The notes below the pieces were generated by a model that saw nothing but the letters and a program-made list of their open reading frames with translations, did no database searches and was not told where the DNA came from. Both the position numbers and the translations under genes were made by a program. Below are positions 55,063 through 64,000 of a stretch of DNA of 64,000 nt, one piece after another. Every line of letters starts with the position of its first letter. Position 1 is the first letter of the stretch. The stretch is from VRUE01 sp963717375. Lineage in GTDB: Bacteria; Actinomycetota; Thermoleophilia; Solirubrobacterales; 70-9. Where the stretch lies: NCBI GenBank assembly GCA_963717375.1, contig OY970329.1, positions 806,001 to 870,000 of the forward strand. Direction: 5' to 3'.

Positions 55063-55693
55063 AGCCAAGATCGAGGCGATCGTCTGCGACTTCGGCGGCG
55101 TGCTGACCACGCCCCTGGTCGAATCCTTCATGGCCTTCCAGGACCAGACCGGGATCACGACCGAAACCCTGGGCAAGGCGATGCAGGCGGCGACCGAGGC
55201 CGGCGGGGACAACCCGCTCTACGAAATGGAGCGAGGCGAGATCACCGAGGTCGCCTTCCTCGAGACGCTCACCGACTACCTCGAGCCGCTGCTAGGCCAC
55301 CGACCCGAGATGCATCGCTTCAAAGAGATCTACTTCGAGGCGCTGCAACCCAATCCGGAGATGATCGACCTGATGCGCTCGCTCAAGGACGAGGGCTTCC
55401 AGATGGCGATGCTGACCAACAACGTGCGCGAGTGGGAGCCACTCTGGCGCGCGATGCTGCCGGTCGACGAGATCTTCGAGACCGTGGTCGACTCCGGCTT
55501 CGTCGGCTGCCGCAAGCCTGAATCGCGGATCTACGAGCTGACCCTGGAGCGGATCGGCCGCCGCGCCGAGGCCTGCCTCTTCGTCGATGACGTCCTCGTC
55601 AACATTGAAGGCGCCCGCAAGGCCCGCCTACAGGCGGTCCACTTCCAGGACAACGCGCAGGCGATCCCGGAGATCCGCGCGGCGCTGGCCTAG
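55055..55693 (+). CDS. HAD-superfamily hydrolase
   Basis: A 212-residue HAD-IA protein. The nucleophile motif is CDFGGVLTTP with Asp12; the usual second aspartate is a Gly (D-x-G), as in epoxide-hydrolase-N-terminal and YihX-like members. Motif II is MAMLTNNV (Thr), the motif III Lys is in CRKPESRIY, and motif IV is CLFVDDVLVNIEGAR with two Asp. It has the long helical cap insert between motifs I and II. It is a phosphatase or dehalogenase of unknown substrate and converges with the alpha/beta hydrolase gene. Confidence 0.85.
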   Translation: MAEAKIEAIVCDFGGVLTTPLVESFMAFQDQTGITTETLGKAMQAATEAGGDNPLYEMERGEITEVAFLETLTDYLEPLLGHRPEMHRFKEIYFEALQPNPEMIDLMRSLKDEGFQMAMLTNNVREWEPLWRAMLPVDEIFETVVDSGFVGCRKPESRIYELTLERIGRRAEACLFVDDVLVNIEGARKARLQAVHFQDNAQAIPEIRAALA

Positions 55694-56556
55694 AGCAGGT
55701 GCCGGCCTAGGAACTCGAGCTGGTCGGCGACGACCGCCTCGTGCACGGGGCCGTCGTAGACGTCGAAGTGATCGACGCCGGGATAGGTGCGCAGTTCGCC
55801 CTTCGGCGCGCGTCTCGCCGCGGCTATCGCGGGCCCGGGCTTGGCGACGCGATCCGCCTCGCCGACGCAGACGAGCCAGGGGCAGTGCAGCGTTGATGCG
55901 TGACGAACGGGACGAAACGGAGCACCGAGCAGCCAGCGCGAGGAGACGCGGTTGCGCCAGCGCGAGTCCTCGCCGATCGAGACGACGCGGCGCCAGCCCT
56001 CCTCCCCACCCGGCGCGTTGATCAGCGCCGGCTCATTGGGCTGACCGACCGCCGGCAGGTACGCGCCGCGGGCAGCAGAAGCAAGCATCCGGGCGGCTAC
56101 GAGCGGCGAGGAACGGTGCGCCTGGCGCACGATGTCGAGGAAGGGCACTTGACTGATCGCCGCCACCACGGCCGGATCCTCGGCGGCGGCGGCAAGCGCG
56201 TTGCCCCCTCCCATCGAGGAGCCGAACGTCACCACCCTGCTCGGGTCGATCCCGGGCAGCGAGCGCGCAAACGAGATCGCCGCCCGCCAGTCCTCGAGCT
56301 GCCGCGCCGGATCGAACAGATCCGGCTCTCCCCCGCTGTCGCCGAAGCCGCGATGGTCGAATACCAGCGCCGCAAACCCCGCCGCCGCAAAACGCTCGGC
56401 AAAGACCCCGAGCCGGTCGCGTCGAGTTCCTGAGAGGCCGTGAGCCATGACGACGACCGGCACCTCCGCTTCCTCGCCGGCGGTGGAATAGAGCCACGCT
56501 GCGCACGGGTCAGCGTTTGAGGGGAAAACCAGGTCCTTGCGATCCATCCCCCTCAT
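55690..56556 (-). CDS. Alpha/beta hydrolase
   Basis: A 288-residue serine hydrolase. The oxyanion segment VMAHGLSGTRRDR is followed by FDHRGFGDSGGEPDL, the nucleophile elbow G-S-S114-M-G in TFGSSMGGGNA, the acid Asp in CVGEADRVAKPG and the catalytic His in GVDHFDVYDGP. It resembles acetylxylan-esterase/dienelactone-hydrolase-type enzymes without a lid of known type. It is cytosolic. Start M4 (56547) is also possible. Confidence 0.85.
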   Translation of the reverse strand: MRGMDRKDLVFPSNADPCAAWLYSTAGEEAEVPVVVMAHGLSGTRRDRLGVFAERFAAAGFAALVFDHRGFGDSGGEPDLFDPARQLEDWRAAISFARSLPGIDPSRVVTFGSSMGGGNALAAAAEDPAVVAAISQVPFLDIVRQAHRSSPLVAARMLASAARGAYLPAVGQPNEPALINAPGGEEGWRRVVSIGEDSRWRNRVSSRWLLGAPFRPVRHASTLHCPWLVCVGEADRVAKPGPAIAAARRAPKGELRTYPGVDHFDVYDGPVHEAVVADQLEFLGRHLL

Positions 56557-56607
56557 AACGGGAGCTGACCGCGAAACGTGAGATCGACTGGCGAGGACTA
56601 GCTGGGA

Positions 56608-57063
56608 CTAGTTGTCGGAGCCGGCGCGGTCCCAGATGTAGAGCTCTACGGCCTCGAGGGCGAGCTCCATCTGGCGGGCCGGTGAGAGGAGGCCGAGGAC
56701 CAGCTCCAGGGCGTCCTCCTCTGTTACTCCGGCGTCGACTGCCTCCTCGCCGCGGAAGCCGGCGGCGAGCTTCATCGCCTCGCGGCGGTTCTCGCCGAGG
56801 GAGCCGAAGGCGCCCATGAGGAAGTCCCGGTTGGGGACCGGGTGGCCGACCTCTAGCGAGCCGTGCCAGGCGGCGAGCATCGAGAGGTCGTGCTCGTCGA
56901 GCTCTGAGAGCGCCTTGGCGTAGTGGGTCTCAAGCTCCTGGTCGGGAATCTCGTCGACCCAGGAGCGGACAGCCTCGCCGAGCAGTTGGCGGCGGGCCTC
57001 ACGACCGATCGAATCTGAGATCGCGCGGATCGCGTCGGCGGGGTCTACGAAGCAGAGAGCCAT
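56608..57063 (-). CDS. Hypothetical acidic helical protein
   Basis: A 151-residue, mainly helical protein with no recognised family. Segments such as DAIRAISDSIGREARRQLLGEAVRSWVDE and ELALEAVELYIWDRAGS suggest an all-alpha domain. It has a single Cys near the start and no membrane segment. It lies in front of the divergent addB-like gene with a 98-bp gap between the two starts. Confidence 0.65.
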   Translation of the reverse strand: MALCFVDPADAIRAISDSIGREARRQLLGEAVRSWVDEIPDQELETHYAKALSELDEHDLSMLAAWHGSLEVGHPVPNRDFLMGAFGSLGENRREAMKLAAGFRGEEAVDAGVTEEDALELVLGLLSPARQMELALEAVELYIWDRAGSDN

Positions 57064-57161
57064 CTGCGGTGCAATTTAGAGGGGGCGGTAGACGCCAAAA
57101 CGGTGGTGGGATGCCGCAGTTTGCGGCGGGGAAGCGCCGCGACCGGACATAGGCTGAGGAG

Positions 57162-60100
57162 ATGCCTCTGAAGCTGATCCACGGACCCCCGAACTCGGGC
57201 CGCGCTGGCCGGATCAGGCGCGGGCTGAGCGCCGTGCTCGACCGCGATCCGGTCCTCGTCGTCCCAACCCTCGACGACGTCTACGCCTTCGAGCGCGAGC
57301 TCTGCGCGGGCGGCGCGGTCCTCGGCGCGGACGTGATGACCTTCGGCGGCCTGTTCGCGACCGTGGCCACGGCGGGAGGTGCCCCCCCGGGCGCCGTCCT
57401 CACCCCGGCGCAGCGCCTCGGCGCCGTCGCGGCGGCGGTGAGCGAGCGGCGGGCGGCGATGGGGCCGCTGCGCGGCTCGGTCCCGTACTCCGGCTTTCCG
57501 CCGGCCCTGGAGCGGCTGCTCGACGAGCTGCAGGGAGCGGGGCTCGAGCCGGCCGACGTCGAAGCGGCGGCCGGGACCCTCGAGGGCTCGGCCTACCTCG
57601 GCGACATCGCCGCCCTGTTCGCCGGCTACGCGCGGGTTCGTGACGGGCTCGGCGCCGTCGACACCCACGGCATCGCGCGCGAGGCGATCGGCCTGCTGAG
57701 GGACGGAGAGCAGTTCTGGCGACGTCCGGTCTTCCTCTACGGCCTCGACGACCTGACGCGCAACCAGCTGGACCTGATCGAGGCGCTGACGAAGGTCGTC
57801 GAGGTGACGGTGGCGCTGCCCTACGAGAAAGGACACAGCGCGCTCGAGAGCAGAAACGGCCCGCTGCTCGCATCGCTCGGCGAGATTGGAGTCGACTCGA
57901 TCGAAGAGATCCCAGCTGACCCCGGCAACACCGGCTCGCCGCTGCTCTTCCATCTCGAGCGAGGCTTCGGCGCGGCCGAGGCGGAGCGCCTGCCGCTCGA
58001 CGAGAGTCTCGTCTTCCTGCGCTCCGCCGGCGCTCGCGGGGAGGCCGAGGCGATGGCGGTCGAGGTGGCGCGCCTGCTCGCCGGCGGGACCGACCCGGAG
58101 CAGATCGCGATCGTCGTCCGCGACCCGGCGCGGCGCGGTCCGCTGATCGCCTCGATCCTCGAGTCCTACGGCATCCCGACCGCGCTCGAGGCGGAGATCT
58201 CGGTCGCGACCACCTCGGTCGGAGGGTCGCTGACGGCACTGCTGGAGGCCGTGCTTGGAACCGGCCGGGCGACGGACCTGCTGCGCTACCTGCGCGGGCC
58301 TTCGGGCACCGCGCCAGGCCGCACCGACTGGTTCGAGCGCAAGCTGCGCCGCAATCGCGTCCAGACCGCGGTGGCGGCGCTGGTGCTCTGGGAGGACGAG
58401 TACGGGGAGCCGCCGGAGGACGTCGCCCGGGTTCGCGAGGCGGCGGGACGCCCGGCGGACCTGGCCACAGAGGTCGGGGCGATCGCGGCGGCGATGGGGG
58501 CGCGGGTGGGCTCGGAACTGGAGGCACGCGCCGCGGCGGCGATCGCGACCGCCCTATCCGAGCGCGCCGAGCTCGACGGCTTGGCGCCGCTGCCCGAATC
58601 GATCGCGCGGGCGGTGGCCGGCCTCGCGGTGCGGGTCTGGAGCGGGCCGGTCGAAGACCGGGTCAGGATCGCCGACCCCCGCCGGGTACGGGCCGCGCGC
58701 TTCGACAACGTCTTCGTCGCCTCCCTGCAGGACGGCGAGTTCCCGCGCGGGGCCGGGCACGCGGACCCCTTCCTCTCCGAGCGCCAGCGCGAGTCGCTGG
58801 GCCTGCAGCCGCGCCACGCCGACGAGGCCGAGGAGCGCTACCTGTTCCACGCCTGCCTGGCGCTGCCGAGACGGCGGCTGTTCCTCTCCTACCGCGACAG
58901 CGATGAGAACGGCGCCGCCGAGGCGCCCTCGCCGTTCCTCGGCGACGTCAAGCAGCTACTCGACTCGACCGAGGGAGAGATCCGGGGGCGCGCCCTCGCC
59001 GAGGTCGTGCACCGGATCTCCGACGCCCCGTCGGAGACCGAGCTGGCGCGGGCAATCGCCGCGCGAGGCCCGGCCGCCGACCCGCAGCGACTGCTTGAAG
59101 CCGCGGGCGCCGAGGGCCCCATCGCCGATCGGATCGGGGCGCGCCTGGCGACGGCACTTGACGCCCAGGCCGCCACGCTGGCGCCGGGGCCGCTCTCGAA
59201 CCCGTCGGTAATCGAGTCCCTGAGCGACGTCCACGCCTACGGCGGCACCACCCTGGAGGGCTTCGACGTCTGCTCCTACCGCTGGTTCGTCTCGCACGAG
59301 CTCTCGCCCCAGCCGCTCGATCCGCCCCCCGACCCGCTCGTCCAGGGCGGCATCATGCATGCCGCCCTCTATGCCCTCTATGAGGCGCGCCCCGGCGGCG
59401 ATCCCCTCCCCCGGCCCGACTCCGTCGGCGCCTGGATCGCCCGCGGCCACGAACTGGTCGACGAGATCGCGACGAGCAAAGAGCTCGGTGCGCATCCCGC
59501 CGAGCGGGCGATGCTCACCCGCGTCAAGGGCCTGCTCACCCGCTTCCTCGCCGAGGAGTCACGCCGCGAGACAGGGAGCTTCGAGCCATGGCTGCTGGAG
59601 GCGGGGTTCTCCGAGTCGGAGAAAGTCGAGCAGCCGGTCCTCGAGCTGGACGGCTGGCGACTGCACGGGGCGATCGATCGGGTCGACCGGGCCCCCGACG
59701 GGCGCGCTCTCGTCCTCGACTACAAGCTCTCGAGCAAGGTCTCCTCGGGAAACAAGCTCGAGGAGGAAGCGAAGCTGCAACTGCAGCTCTACCTGATCGC
59801 GGTCGCCGAGCTCTGGGGGGCGGAGATCGTCGGCGGTCTCTATCACCCGTTGCGGGGCACCTCGGAGCGCCGACCACGGGGGCTCGTGCTCGAGGACGCC
59901 GCGGCCGACCTCGCCGGGTACCGGCTCTCCAAGACCGACCAGCTCGACCCGACGGAGTTCGACGAGCTGCTCGCCGACGCCCGCCGCCGGGCCGGCGCGA
60001 TCGTCGCCAGGATGAGGACCGGAGCGATCGACCGCGACCCCGGCCCCCGGCCCGGCCTGCGCGACCACGGCGTCTGCCCGCCGTTCTGCGACTTCGCGCC

Positions 60101-60164
60101 GATCTGCCGCCGCGACCGTGCACCGGTCGAGCCGCTGAGCGACGAAGCGGAAGACGAGCGATGA
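57162..60164 (+). CDS. addB: AddB-like helicase-nuclease subunit with Fe-S motif
   Basis: A 1000-residue protein of the AddB type, which pairs with AddA to resect double-strand breaks. The N-terminus has a decayed Walker A (GPPNSGRAGRI), so the ATPase part is probably structural. The C-terminal PD-(D/E)XK nuclease has RVDRAPDGRALVLDYKLSS with D853 and K855. Cys704 together with C972, C976 and C982 (GVCPPFCDFAPIC) would hold the [4Fe-4S] cluster of AddB nucleases, with a C-x3-C instead of C-x2-C. The stop overlaps addA by four bases. AddB identity is by layout, not search. Confidence 0.85.
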   Translation: MPLKLIHGPPNSGRAGRIRRGLSAVLDRDPVLVVPTLDDVYAFERELCAGGAVLGADVMTFGGLFATVATAGGAPPGAVLTPAQRLGAVAAAVSERRAAMGPLRGSVPYSGFPPALERLLDELQGAGLEPADVEAAAGTLEGSAYLGDIAALFAGYARVRDGLGAVDTHGIAREAIGLLRDGEQFWRRPVFLYGLDDLTRNQLDLIEALTKVVEVTVALPYEKGHSALESRNGPLLASLGEIGVDSIEEIPADPGNTGSPLLFHLERGFGAAEAERLPLDESLVFLRSAGARGEAEAMAVEVARLLAGGTDPEQIAIVVRDPARRGPLIASILESYGIPTALEAEISVATTSVGGSLTALLEAVLGTGRATDLLRYLRGPSGTAPGRTDWFERKLRRNRVQTAVAALVLWEDEYGEPPEDVARVREAAGRPADLATEVGAIAAAMGARVGSELEARAAAAIATALSERAELDGLAPLPESIARAVAGLAVRVWSGPVEDRVRIADPRRVRAARFDNVFVASLQDGEFPRGAGHADPFLSERQRESLGLQPRHADEAEERYLFHACLALPRRRLFLSYRDSDENGAAEAPSPFLGDVKQLLDSTEGEIRGRALAEVVHRISDAPSETELARAIAARGPAADPQRLLEAAGAEGPIADRIGARLATALDAQAATLAPGPLSNPSVIESLSDVHAYGGTTLEGFDVCSYRWFVSHELSPQPLDPPPDPLVQGGIMHAALYALYEARPGGDPLPRPDSVGAWIARGHELVDEIATSKELGAHPAERAMLTRVKGLLTRFLAEESRRETGSFEPWLLEAGFSESEKVEQPVLELDGWRLHGAIDRVDRAPDGRALVLDYKLSSKVSSGNKLEEEAKLQLQLYLIAVAELWGAEIVGGLYHPLRGTSERRPRGLVLEDAAADLAGYRLSKTDQLDPTEFDELLADARRRAGAIVARMRTGAIDRDPGPRPGLRDHGVCPPFCDFAPICRRDRAPVEPLSDEAEDER

Positions 60165-63100
60165 GCGAGCGGCAACCGACCCAAGAGCAACGCGCGGCGA
60201 TCGAGGCGACGGCACTCGAGGTCCTGGTCGAGGCGGGCGCCGGCACCGGCAAGACCGGGGTCATGGTGGATCGCTACTGCCGACTGGTTTGCGAGCGGGG
60301 CGTCTCCCCCGGCGCGGTCCTCGCCTTCACCTTCACCGACAAGGCCGCGGCCGAGCTGCGCCAGCGGATCCGGGCCGAGATCGAGCGGCGGGCCGAGGCG
60401 GGATCGGAGCGTGCGCGGGAGCTGCTGCCGACGCTCGGTAGCGCCTGGGTGACGACGATCCATGGCTTCTGCAACCGGTTGCTGTCGGCCCACCCGGTCG
60501 CGGTCGGCATCGATCCCCGGTTCCGGGTGCTGGACGCGCCGGAGACCGAGAGGGCGGCCGTCGAGGCCTTCGACGAGGCGCTCGAGACCTTCATGGCGGG
60601 CGGCGACCGCGAGCGGGAGGAAACGGTCGCGGCCTTCGACATCGGTGGGCTGAGGGGGATCGTGCTCGGCGTGCACGCCGAGCTGCGCAGCCGCGGCTGG
60701 GCCGAGCCGCGCCTTCCCGAGCCGCCCGAGCCGGACGCGGCGGGGGCGCTTCGACGCGCCGCCGCTGTGGCCGCCGAGACGCTGGCGGAGCTGAAACCCG
60801 GCAGCGCCAACCACGAGTTCGTCGAAGGGGCGCTGGCCCTCCTCGATGGGACGGAGGACATCCCCGGCCTCGACCAGATCGCCTCGCTGCGGACCGCGAG
60901 CAAGGCCAAGCCGATGGCCGCCTACAGGGAGGCGATCGAGTCGGCCCTGAGCCGCGTCGCCGAGGCCGGCGAGGGCGGCCTCGCCTACCGCCACGTCGCC
61001 GAGCTGCTGCAGCTCTTCTCCGAGCGCTTCGAGATCGCCAAGGAGAGGCGCGGTGGGATCGACTTCGAGGACCTGCAGTTGCTGGCGGCGCGGCTGCTCG
61101 AGCGAACCGAGACGGGGGCGGCCTACCGGGTCAGGTTCAGCCACCTCCTGGTCGACGAGTTCCAGGACACCAACCGCCTGCAACTGCGCCTGATCGAGGC
61201 GCTGCGTGGGCCGGAGACCCAACTGATGGTCGTCGGCGACGAGCTGCAGTCCATATACGGCTTCAGGCACGCCGACCTCGACGTCTTCCGCGAGCGGCGC
61301 GAGGCGATCGAGGCGAGCGCAACCGGCGAGGCGATCCCGCTCAGCGGCAACTTCCGCTCCCGCCCCGAGGTGATCGGCGCCGTCAACGCGATCGGCGAGC
61401 GACTGCTGGACGGCTACGCGCCGCTGCGGGTCGGCACCCCGCCCAGCGAGCCCCTCCCGGCAGGGGAGGGACCGGCGGTGGAGATCCTGCTCACCGGCCG
61501 AGCCGGCTGGGACGACGATGGGATCCGGCTCGAACCGGCGACCGACGCGCGCACGCCGGTCAACCAGCTGGCCGAGGCCCGCTTCCTCGCCGCGCGGCTG
61601 CGCGAGCTCGCCGACCAGGGCGTCGATCGCGGCGCGATGGTCGTGCTGCTGCGGGCCTTCACCCGCCTCGACGCCCACGAGGACTCGCTGGAGCGGGCCG
61701 GCCTGCGCCCCTACGTCGTCGGCGGCCGCGGCTACTGGTCCCAGCAGCAGGTCGCCGACGTCTGCGCGCTACTGGCGACGATCGCCAACCCGCTGGACGA
61801 CCAGGCGCTGCTGGGCTCGCTCGCTTCGCCCGCCTGCGGGGTAACACCCGACACCCTCTGGCTGCTGCGCGCCGCGGCGGGCGGCGGACGTCAGATCTGG
61901 CCGACCGTCGAGCAGGCGGCGGGGCTGGGCGAGGACGAGCGCACTGACCCCGAGCGGCTGGCGCAGATCCCCGCCGCGGAGCTGGCGCTGCTTCGCACCT
62001 TCGCCGAGACGGTCTCCGCGCTGCGCCGCCGCGCCACCTCGCTCTCCCTGGCCGGCCTGATCGACGCCGCCGTGACCGAGACCGGCTACGACCTCGCGGT
62101 GCTGATGCGCCCCGCCGGCGAGAGTCGCTTCGCCAACGTGCGCAAGCTGATGCGCCTCGCCGCCGATTTCGAGGCCGCCGAGGGCCGTGACCTGCGCGGC
62201 CTGCTCGACTTCCTCGCGGCGCGCGCCGACGCCGACGCCGACGCGCAGGCGGCGACCGCCGTCGAGGGTCACGACGGGGTGCGGATCATGACCATCCACA
62301 GCGCCAAGGGCCTCGAGTTCGACGTCGTCGCCATCCCCCACCTCTCGCGTGGCCTCCTCCCCGCCGCGCGCGGACCGATGCTGACGCTCGGCCGCGAGCC
62401 CGAGGCGCCGCGGGTGGGAATGCAGCTGCGCCGGCTCGGCGCCCGCGGGATCGACCTCTACGCCCAGCGCGAGCTCGGCGAGGACGCCCAGGCGCGCCAG
62501 GCGGAGGAGGAGCTTCGCCTCTTCCACGTCGGGGCGACGCGGGCGCGCGAACGGCTACTGCTGAGCGGCGTCGTCAACCCCTCCCCACCGTCCCGGCAAA
62601 GCCACGGCAAGGCCGTGATCGAGCGGATCGTCGCCGGGTTCGAGATCGACCGCGAGCGCGACTCGAGCGTCGCGATCCCCGCGCCGGAGCCGAGGCCGGG
62701 GCTGGAGGCGGCGTTCGAGCCCTCGGAGATCGCGGTTCGCGTCAACCTCGCCTCGGTCGAGCAGGCGGCGAGCCTGACCACCGTTAGAAAGGAGGCCGAC
62801 GCGGAGCGAGAGGCCGGCGAGGGACCGGCGCCGCTGGTCACGCCGAGGACCCCCAGGGCGGTCAGGCGACCGCTCTCCTACACCGCGATCTCGACCCACG
62901 GCAAGGGCACCGAAGAACGGCTCGTCGACAGCGACAGGGCCCTCCGTGAAAGCGGCACCGACGAGCAGGCGGCGGCAGGGGGCTTGGCCCGGGGCCGGGC
63001 CGTCCACGCGCTGCTCGAGTGGAGTCACGCCAACCAGTGGCAGTCGCCACCGGCGGAGCTGGTCAGCCGTATCGCGGCCTCAGACGGCGGGGATTTCGGC

Positions 63101-63526
63101 CTCGCCGAGGAGGCGTTGCTGGCCCCCTTCGAGGCTTGGCTGGGCTCCAGCTTCTTCGCCGCACGGGTACGGGATGCCGAGAGCAGCCGCGCCGAGGTGC
63201 CGCTGCTGATCGAAGTCGCCGGCACCGTCTTGCGCGGCTCGATCGACCTGCTGGTGGAAGAGAACGGGAACCCGCCCCTGATCGTCGACTACAAGACCGA
63301 CAGGGTCGACGGCTCACAGCCCGACGAGCTGACGACTCCCTACGAGATCCAACAGGCCATCTATGCGCTCGCGGTCGCCGAGGCGCGCGGGACCGACGAG
63401 GTCGAGCTCGCTTACGTCTTCCTCGAGAACGCCGAGGAGCCGGTGGTCGCCCGCTGGGGCCGGGACGAGATTGAGGCCGGCCGTCGCAGGCTGGAAACCG
63501 AGATCGCGCGGGTCAACAAGGACTGA
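60161..63526 (+). CDS. addA: AddA-like UvrD-family helicase-nuclease
   Basis: A 1121-residue SF1A helicase starting with ATG 60161 overlapping the addB stop. Walker A is GAGTGKT (26-32), motif Ia AFTFTDKAAAELRQRI, motif II VDEFQDT (D332) and motif III MVVGDELQSIYGFRHAD. Motif V/VI elements are MTIHSAKGLEFDVVAIP and LFHVGATRARERLLLSG. A PD-(D/E)XK nuclease follows at the C-terminus (LIVDYKTDRV, D1043 and K1045). With the upstream subunit it forms a RecBCD-like complex for recombination repair. The pair is complete and tightly coupled. Confidence 0.92.
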   Translation: MSERQPTQEQRAAIEATALEVLVEAGAGTGKTGVMVDRYCRLVCERGVSPGAVLAFTFTDKAAAELRQRIRAEIERRAEAGSERARELLPTLGSAWVTTIHGFCNRLLSAHPVAVGIDPRFRVLDAPETERAAVEAFDEALETFMAGGDREREETVAAFDIGGLRGIVLGVHAELRSRGWAEPRLPEPPEPDAAGALRRAAAVAAETLAELKPGSANHEFVEGALALLDGTEDIPGLDQIASLRTASKAKPMAAYREAIESALSRVAEAGEGGLAYRHVAELLQLFSERFEIAKERRGGIDFEDLQLLAARLLERTETGAAYRVRFSHLLVDEFQDTNRLQLRLIEALRGPETQLMVVGDELQSIYGFRHADLDVFRERREAIEASATGEAIPLSGNFRSRPEVIGAVNAIGERLLDGYAPLRVGTPPSEPLPAGEGPAVEILLTGRAGWDDDGIRLEPATDARTPVNQLAEARFLAARLRELADQGVDRGAMVVLLRAFTRLDAHEDSLERAGLRPYVVGGRGYWSQQQVADVCALLATIANPLDDQALLGSLASPACGVTPDTLWLLRAAAGGGRQIWPTVEQAAGLGEDERTDPERLAQIPAAELALLRTFAETVSALRRRATSLSLAGLIDAAVTETGYDLAVLMRPAGESRFANVRKLMRLAADFEAAEGRDLRGLLDFLAARADADADAQAATAVEGHDGVRIMTIHSAKGLEFDVVAIPHLSRGLLPAARGPMLTLGREPEAPRVGMQLRRLGARGIDLYAQRELGEDAQARQAEEELRLFHVGATRARERLLLSGVVNPSPPSRQSHGKAVIERIVAGFEIDRERDSSVAIPAPEPRPGLEAAFEPSEIAVRVNLASVEQAASLTTVRKEADAEREAGEGPAPLVTPRTPRAVRRPLSYTAISTHGKGTEERLVDSDRALRESGTDEQAAAGGLARGRAVHALLEWSHANQWQSPPAELVSRIAASDGGDFGLAEEALLAPFEAWLGSSFFAARVRDAESSRAEVPLLIEVAGTVLRGSIDLLVEENGNPPLIVDYKTDRVDGSQPDELTTPYEIQQAIYALAVAEARGTDEVELAYVFLENAEEPVVARWGRDEIEAGRRRLETEIARVNKD

Positions 63527-63527
63527 G

Positions 63528-63752
63528 TCAGGCGGTCTCGGTGTCGAGCTTTGCGGCCAGCTCGTCGAGTTTGAGCTCCTTCAGGCCCTCGCCGACGGCA
63601 TCGAGCTCGGCGCCGCAGTAGGTGACCAGGTCGCGGCCCTCGCGGCAGAGGTCGAGCGTCTCGCGCAGACCCGCCTGTCCGGAGTCGAGGCGATCGATGA
63701 TCTGCTCCAGGCGCTCCACCGCCACCTCATAGCTGTCGGGCTTCTCGCTCAA
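63528..63752 (-). CDS. xseB: Exodeoxyribonuclease VII small subunit
   Basis: A 74-residue helical protein with the family pattern YEVAVERLEQIIDRLDSGQAGLRETLDLCREGRDLVTYCGAEL, that is, two long helices around a short turn. It binds XseA to form exonuclease VII, which digests single-stranded DNA in both directions. Its start overlaps the xseA stop by four bases (ATGA), as usual for this pair. It converges with addA, with one base between their stops. Confidence 0.93.
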   Translation of the reverse strand: MSEKPDSYEVAVERLEQIIDRLDSGQAGLRETLDLCREGRDLVTYCGAELDAVGEGLKELKLDELAAKLDTETA

Positions 63753-64000
63753 TCGGGCTCCTCGATCTTGGCGCCGACACTGCCGTCGGCAAAGCGCAGT
63801 TTGACGCGCTCGGCGGCGACCGCGCCGGCGACGCTGCTCACCGGCTCGCCCCCGCCGGCCTCGACCAGCGCGTAGCCGCGCTCGAGCGTGCGCTCGGGCT
63901 CGTGCGCCCGCAGCGCGACCTCGGCCCGGTGCAGCGAAGTGCGTCGGCGCTCCATTTCCGCCCCGGCGGCACGCCGCCGGGCCCGCTCCAGGACGACGGT
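63749..64000 (-). CDS. xseA: Exodeoxyribonuclease VII large subunit (partial, C-terminal end)
   Basis: Only the last 83 codons are inside the window; the gene continues past base 64000. The visible part has a helical, arginine-rich stretch (about the last 80 residues of the coiled domain) and then the diagnostic PERTLERGYALVEAGGG and VKLRFADGSVGAKI end found in all XseA proteins. It is upstream of xseB on the same strand. Confidence 0.88.
   Translation of the reverse strand, partial: TVVLERARRRAAGAEMERRRTSLHRAEVALRAHEPERTLERGYALVEAGGGEPVSSVAGAVAAERVKLRFADGSVGAKIEEPD

Noticed and set aside
1..64000. CRISPR array, complete tRNA or rRNA gene, transposase or integrase
   Set aside because: I looked for spaced direct repeats, intact cloverleaf arms and the usual enzyme motifs and found none; only tRNA 3' relics are present.

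Overview
The window is a chromosomal segment from a high-GC bacterium. Its gene set points to Actinobacteria and plausibly to the Thermoleophilia/Solirubrobacterales. The markers are a mycobacterial-type CysM with a CysO sulfur carrier and an MoeZ-like activator, SUF iron-sulfur genes with SufU and an Rrf2 regulator, a WS/DGAT acyltransferase, many GTG and TTG starts, and secreted proteins with Cys/Lys-rich tails. The lineage is inferred from gene content only; no rRNA gene is present.

Layout. 0-1.8 kb: a compact three-gene operon of unknown function, AT-richer than its surroundings. 1.9-10.3 kb: a solitary 58-residue Flp-pilin-like gene, a glycosyltransferase, a coiled-coil protein, L-aspartate oxidase (nadB, apparently without an NTG start), hydantoinase/oxoprolinase subunits hyuA-hyuB separated by a 21-codon mini-ORF, a DUF1802 protein and a degenerate metalloprotease-like protein. 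10.3-16.2 kb: a JAMM peptidase with a DUF2007 protein, two secreted proteins, and the moeZ-cysO-cysM cysteine operon. 16.2-21.2 kb: htpX, a NarL-type sensor and response regulator separated by an opposite-strand AbiEi/DUF559 gene, and an MFS exporter.

21.2-29.7 kb holds the SUF system in three pieces: rrf2-sufC-sufS, sufU, and Rieske-sufB-sufD. A sanA-like gene, a sigma factor fused to a zinc finger, and a glyoxalase-like gene lie between them. A shared 23-nt site in front of rrf2 and the Rieske gene suggests one regulon. 29.7-36 kb: a membrane protein/cupredoxin operon, a thioredoxin-fold protein without catalytic cysteines, ispH, a WS/DGAT and fxsA.

36-53.7 kb is accessory DNA: an endolysin-like three-domain hydrolase, a secreted paralogous pair, a propeller lipoprotein, tRNA-Met-like 3' relics, and a block of about 10.8 kb bounded by two copies of the 3' end of a DUF59 gene. 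That block carries a 1900-residue RHS/YD-repeat protein with an AT-rich variable tip, two overlapping downstream membrane-protein genes that look like immunity genes, a modular secreted protein and two winged-helix regulators. 53.7-64 kb returns to core genome: DUF59, a GNAT, HAD and alpha/beta hydrolases, an AddB/AddA-like helicase-nuclease pair, and xseB-xseA (the last cut by the window edge).

No rRNA, complete tRNA, CRISPR array, transposase or integrase was found.
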